A DNA stretch of 64,000 nt from Cucumis sativus (Eukaryota; Streptophyta; Magnoliopsida; Cucurbitales; Cucurbitaceae). The number at the start of each line of letters is the position of its first letter. Position 1 is the first letter of the stretch. Positions 61,125 to 64,000 of this stretch are shown here, piece after piece. The notes beneath the pieces are model-generated. The model was not told the DNA's origin. It made no database searches and saw nothing but the letters and a program-made list of their open reading frames with translations. The stretch lies in the NCBI RefSeq assembly GCF_000004075.3, contig NC_026660.2, forward strand, positions 21,021,498-21,085,497, read 5' to 3'. The position numbers and the translations under genes were made by a program.

Positions 61125-61365
61125 CACATGATGCACTTGATATATCTGATATACTTGATACACCTGTTACATATTGATACACACTCGATACACTACTAAT
61201 AAACATTTGATATACTACATATGTGATATGCACTTGATATCTTTCTAATATACACTTGATATCCTTCTAATATAACTTAATACTGATTATTTACATTTGG
61301 TACATATTAGATAGACACTTGATACATACTTAATACACATAATACACTTGGTACACGTTGTTGAT
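61125..61365. repeat. Degenerate minisatellite of ACTTGATA(C/T)A words
   Basis: About a dozen variants of ACTTGATACA or ACTTGATATAC recur every 10-25 bp, for example at 61135, 61170, 61230, 61256 and 61317. There is no coding potential. Confidence 0.65.
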
Positions 61366-61369
61366 AGGT

Positions 61370-64000
61370 CTATTCCAATATCCAAACTAACATCTTAACT
61401 AAATCGACACATTTATAGTATATTCATTATATCTTACTTTTCGTTAATTGATATATATATCAATAAATTATATAGGGATAAGCCATGCACAAAGTTTTAG
61501 AAAAAATAGAGAGAGCAACCCACAGGAAGACATAAATATAGTAGAAAGAACAACTTTGAGGATGTATAACTCTTCAACAACCCATCAAAGAGCATATATG
61601 TTTTCCATAGTTTTAAAACCCTATTGATTGAATTGTTGAACGTGTGGTTGTTTCTTTCGACTCATATAATCCAACAAACATACTACGAACGGATTACAAG
61701 ATAGAAACATTAATTTAAAGATGGAACGGGCGTAGTTTATAGGTTCAAAAAACTAAAAACCATATAATTATCCAACGAGACCTAAATTTAAGACCAATCA
61801 TTAAGTGCATACTAAATGGTAAATATTATTGAATGACTGCATGTGAAATCGATCATTATAAAGTGCACCCAAATATTTCTTGATGGGGTGGTAGAAGAGA
61901 GTCATAACACTGCATGAGCATAGGTAGGTGTGTAAAGTATATGTGTTGTATAAAGAAGAAAAGAGAAATAAATGTGGGTGACGGTGGTGTCAATTTGGGT
62001 GGTGGGGAGACAATCAACCACCTCCGTTGCTATCACCTTAATTAGCTTCAAAAAAGAAAGAGGAAAATATGGATATTTGGTGCATTTACTATCACTCTAT
62101 CATCACTAAGATTCGTAATTATGTTTCCATCTACAATCTCAAATAATAATAAATAAAACATTGGACAAAATATATTCTTCTTTCTCGTAAGTTTAACATC
62201 CGTCTATTTGGTTTTTGAAGTTTGAAGAGACTACAAAAAAAATGAAAAATATATTATCATCCTCCCTTATAGCTCCTTCCCTATCCTTCCCTTTTTTTTT
62301 CTCTGTTTGTTTATAGTGGCCTGCGATCCTGAGATCTACCCTACAATTCAACTTGGCTGCTAAAACCTAAACTAGGCTATTGGTAAATATTTGTGTTTAC
62401 AGTAATTCATTTATTCAACTTCCCATTGCATTTATTGAACATTATAAATTCAGTAATTCAATTCGAAATGAACCAAAATTTGAAAACATAAAAGGTGTAT
62501 TTCTTAATAGGTAAAAGATTCTAAACCTATTGTGATGGAAATTTGAAGATAAATATCCCAACTCAAAAAACGTTGCAGCTCGTCAATATATTGGGTAAAA
62601 TTAGTCAAATTGCTAAGCTAATTTCATGTGTGGAATTAGATTTCAAAAGAACAAACAAAAGAGAGAAGAAATAATTGAGAGTGGAAATGGATGGAGGAAG
62701 AGGAAGATCATGAGGTCTGGAAGGAGTTTTGGGAGTGGAACATCATAATGAGGTGATGACCACATCCATATCAACACAAGCAGCTGCAATTATATCTATA
62801 CTCAGTTTTGTTTCCTTTTGTGTGTTGTTTTGTAGAAGAATTAATGTTCATTGTTACAAACCACAAGTGGAAGTTTTCTTTCATCAGTTATTCCTTATTT
62901 TCTCTTTTATCTTCCCCAGATTCTAAATACACACCAAAACCCTTCTGATTCTCCTAAATCCTAATCATAAAAATCAGATTGAAATCACCCAAAAATCATG
63001 AGTCACATAGGGGAAAAAGAGTCAAAGAAAAGAGAAGCAAAAGGTAGGAAAGTAAAGAGAGAAAGTTGAAAAAAAAAACAATTAACAAAAGACCATTTGA
63101 TCATTTAAAATTTGACAGTACTTCAAAATTGACACGTTATTTTTTCCGGAGTCAACTAACATCAAATTGATTGGATTGATTTGAGAGATTATTTAGAACC
63201 ATTTTCAAAACCTCAATGATTAAAGTGTATCTTTTAAAACTATACAAATCAAAGTGTATTTATATGAAAGCTGCAAACAAGAACCTCACACCTGTCATCT
63301 TTGCTAGATGATTTTTCAGACCCCATTCGTACCTACTTGTTTAATTGTATCCTTTTTTTCAAACACTTCCCATCTACCTTCCAAAATTCTAGGCCCGGTT
63401 TATAATTATTTGTTTTCCTAAAATTTAAGCATATTTATTATAGATATTTTGGTTTCTGCTAAAAAATATACTTAACAATTTCTTATTATTTTCTTGTGTT
63501 TTGTTTGTCAACTTTGTTTCTGCCATAATAAGACTTTATTTTATCTAATTAATTTTTTATCAAATTTTAATACTCCTTTTATCTCTCCAAGTCAAATTGA
63601 CAACAAGAAATTTAATCTATATATATATACCTTATAGAGGATTTGTTAATCTTATTCAAGATTTACTACAGTTAAATTACTACCAATATTTCAGGACCTA
63701 GCAATTTGGACAACTACTACTCATACACATTATCAAGTTACAAAAAGTGGTTTGTCTCAAATGTTTACTTGAACACTTTGTACTATTATTATTCCTGTCC
63801 ATTTTATAAAAATTTAAACAATGCTCTAAAGAGTGAAATGCGTAAGAATTGAAACAGTGTAATACAATATAATCTGAAACGAATTCATATTTTTTTCATA
63901 AAAATTGATTTTTTCTTTTTTCAAATAGAAAATATACATATGAATTACTACTATTAAGTGAATGTTAATCACATAAATAATTTGGTTAATCACATCTTTT
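61370..64000. other. AT-rich spacer to the window end: no gene seen
   Basis: 62600-62930 is locally richer in purines and contains a 65-codon frame (62729-62926) with a hydrophobic middle but no ATG-started family match. The rest is low complexity. Confidence 0.45.

Noticed and set aside
61125..61365. CRISPR-like array
   Set aside because: The words are degenerate and irregularly spaced, with no constant repeat or unique spacers, and the DNA is plant nuclear.
62729..62926. Small membrane protein or signalling peptide gene
   Set aside because: The frame starts at a non-ATG codon, has no recognised family motif and is embedded in low-complexity DNA.
1..64000. A novel multi-gene system or biosynthetic cluster
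   Set aside because: The six genes belong to unrelated, known plant families with separate promoters; only the ELO pair is functionally linked.

Overview
The window is nuclear DNA of a flowering plant, most likely a eudicot. The genes are split by GT-AG introns, intergenic DNA is very AT-rich, and the encoded families are plant families: a PGG-type ankyrin protein, a p24-delta cargo receptor, a nodulin-21-like iron transporter, a plastid RETICULATA-RELATED protein and plant ELO-like elongases. Protein flavour and repeat types recall Cucurbitaceae; that is an impression, not a demonstrated fact. Nothing bacterial, no CRISPR array, no operon and no intact virus is present.

Layout. 1-2050 (minus): 5' part of an ankyrin-repeat membrane protein, cut by the window edge, with its 5' UTR and promoter to about 2.9 kb. 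2.9-6.5 kb: AT-rich spacer. 6617-10267 (plus): p24-delta cargo receptor with a LINE relic in intron 2. 10.4-12.4 kb: spacer. 12985-17065 (plus): ARGLU1-type splicing/transcription cofactor. 17.1-21.3 kb: spacer with a CACTA-like relic. 21379-22074 (plus): vacuolar iron transporter homolog with a 105-nt intron. 22.1-24.8 kb: spacer. 24803-32655 (plus): eight-exon RETICULATA-RELATED plastid protein whose introns hold LINE debris and tandem duplications. 35064-35882 and 54911-55732 (both plus): two intronless ELO-family paralogs 19 kb apart. Between and after them lie decayed transposons: Ty1/copia relics at 37.4-38.4, 45.2-45.6 (interrupted by a CACTA-like element) and 59.35-60.6 kb, Ty3/gypsy at 53.2-53.7 kb, LINE at 40.3-40.7 kb, a tRNA-derived SINE at 46.5 kb, and AT-rich repeats.

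The genes do not form one pathway. The two ELO genes are the only functionally linked pair; p24 and ELO proteins both act in the ER/early secretory membranes, the others in the nucleus, the plastid and probably the vacuole or plasma membrane. Exon joins were made by hand from reading frame, GT-AG borders and family resemblance; every coding join keeps frame. I see no convincing undescribed system. The observations most worth checking are the intron in the iron-transporter homolog, the ELO pair, the decapeptide array in the ankyrin protein, the LINE-tail tandem array inside the RETICULATA-RELATED gene, and the CACTA-in-copia nest.
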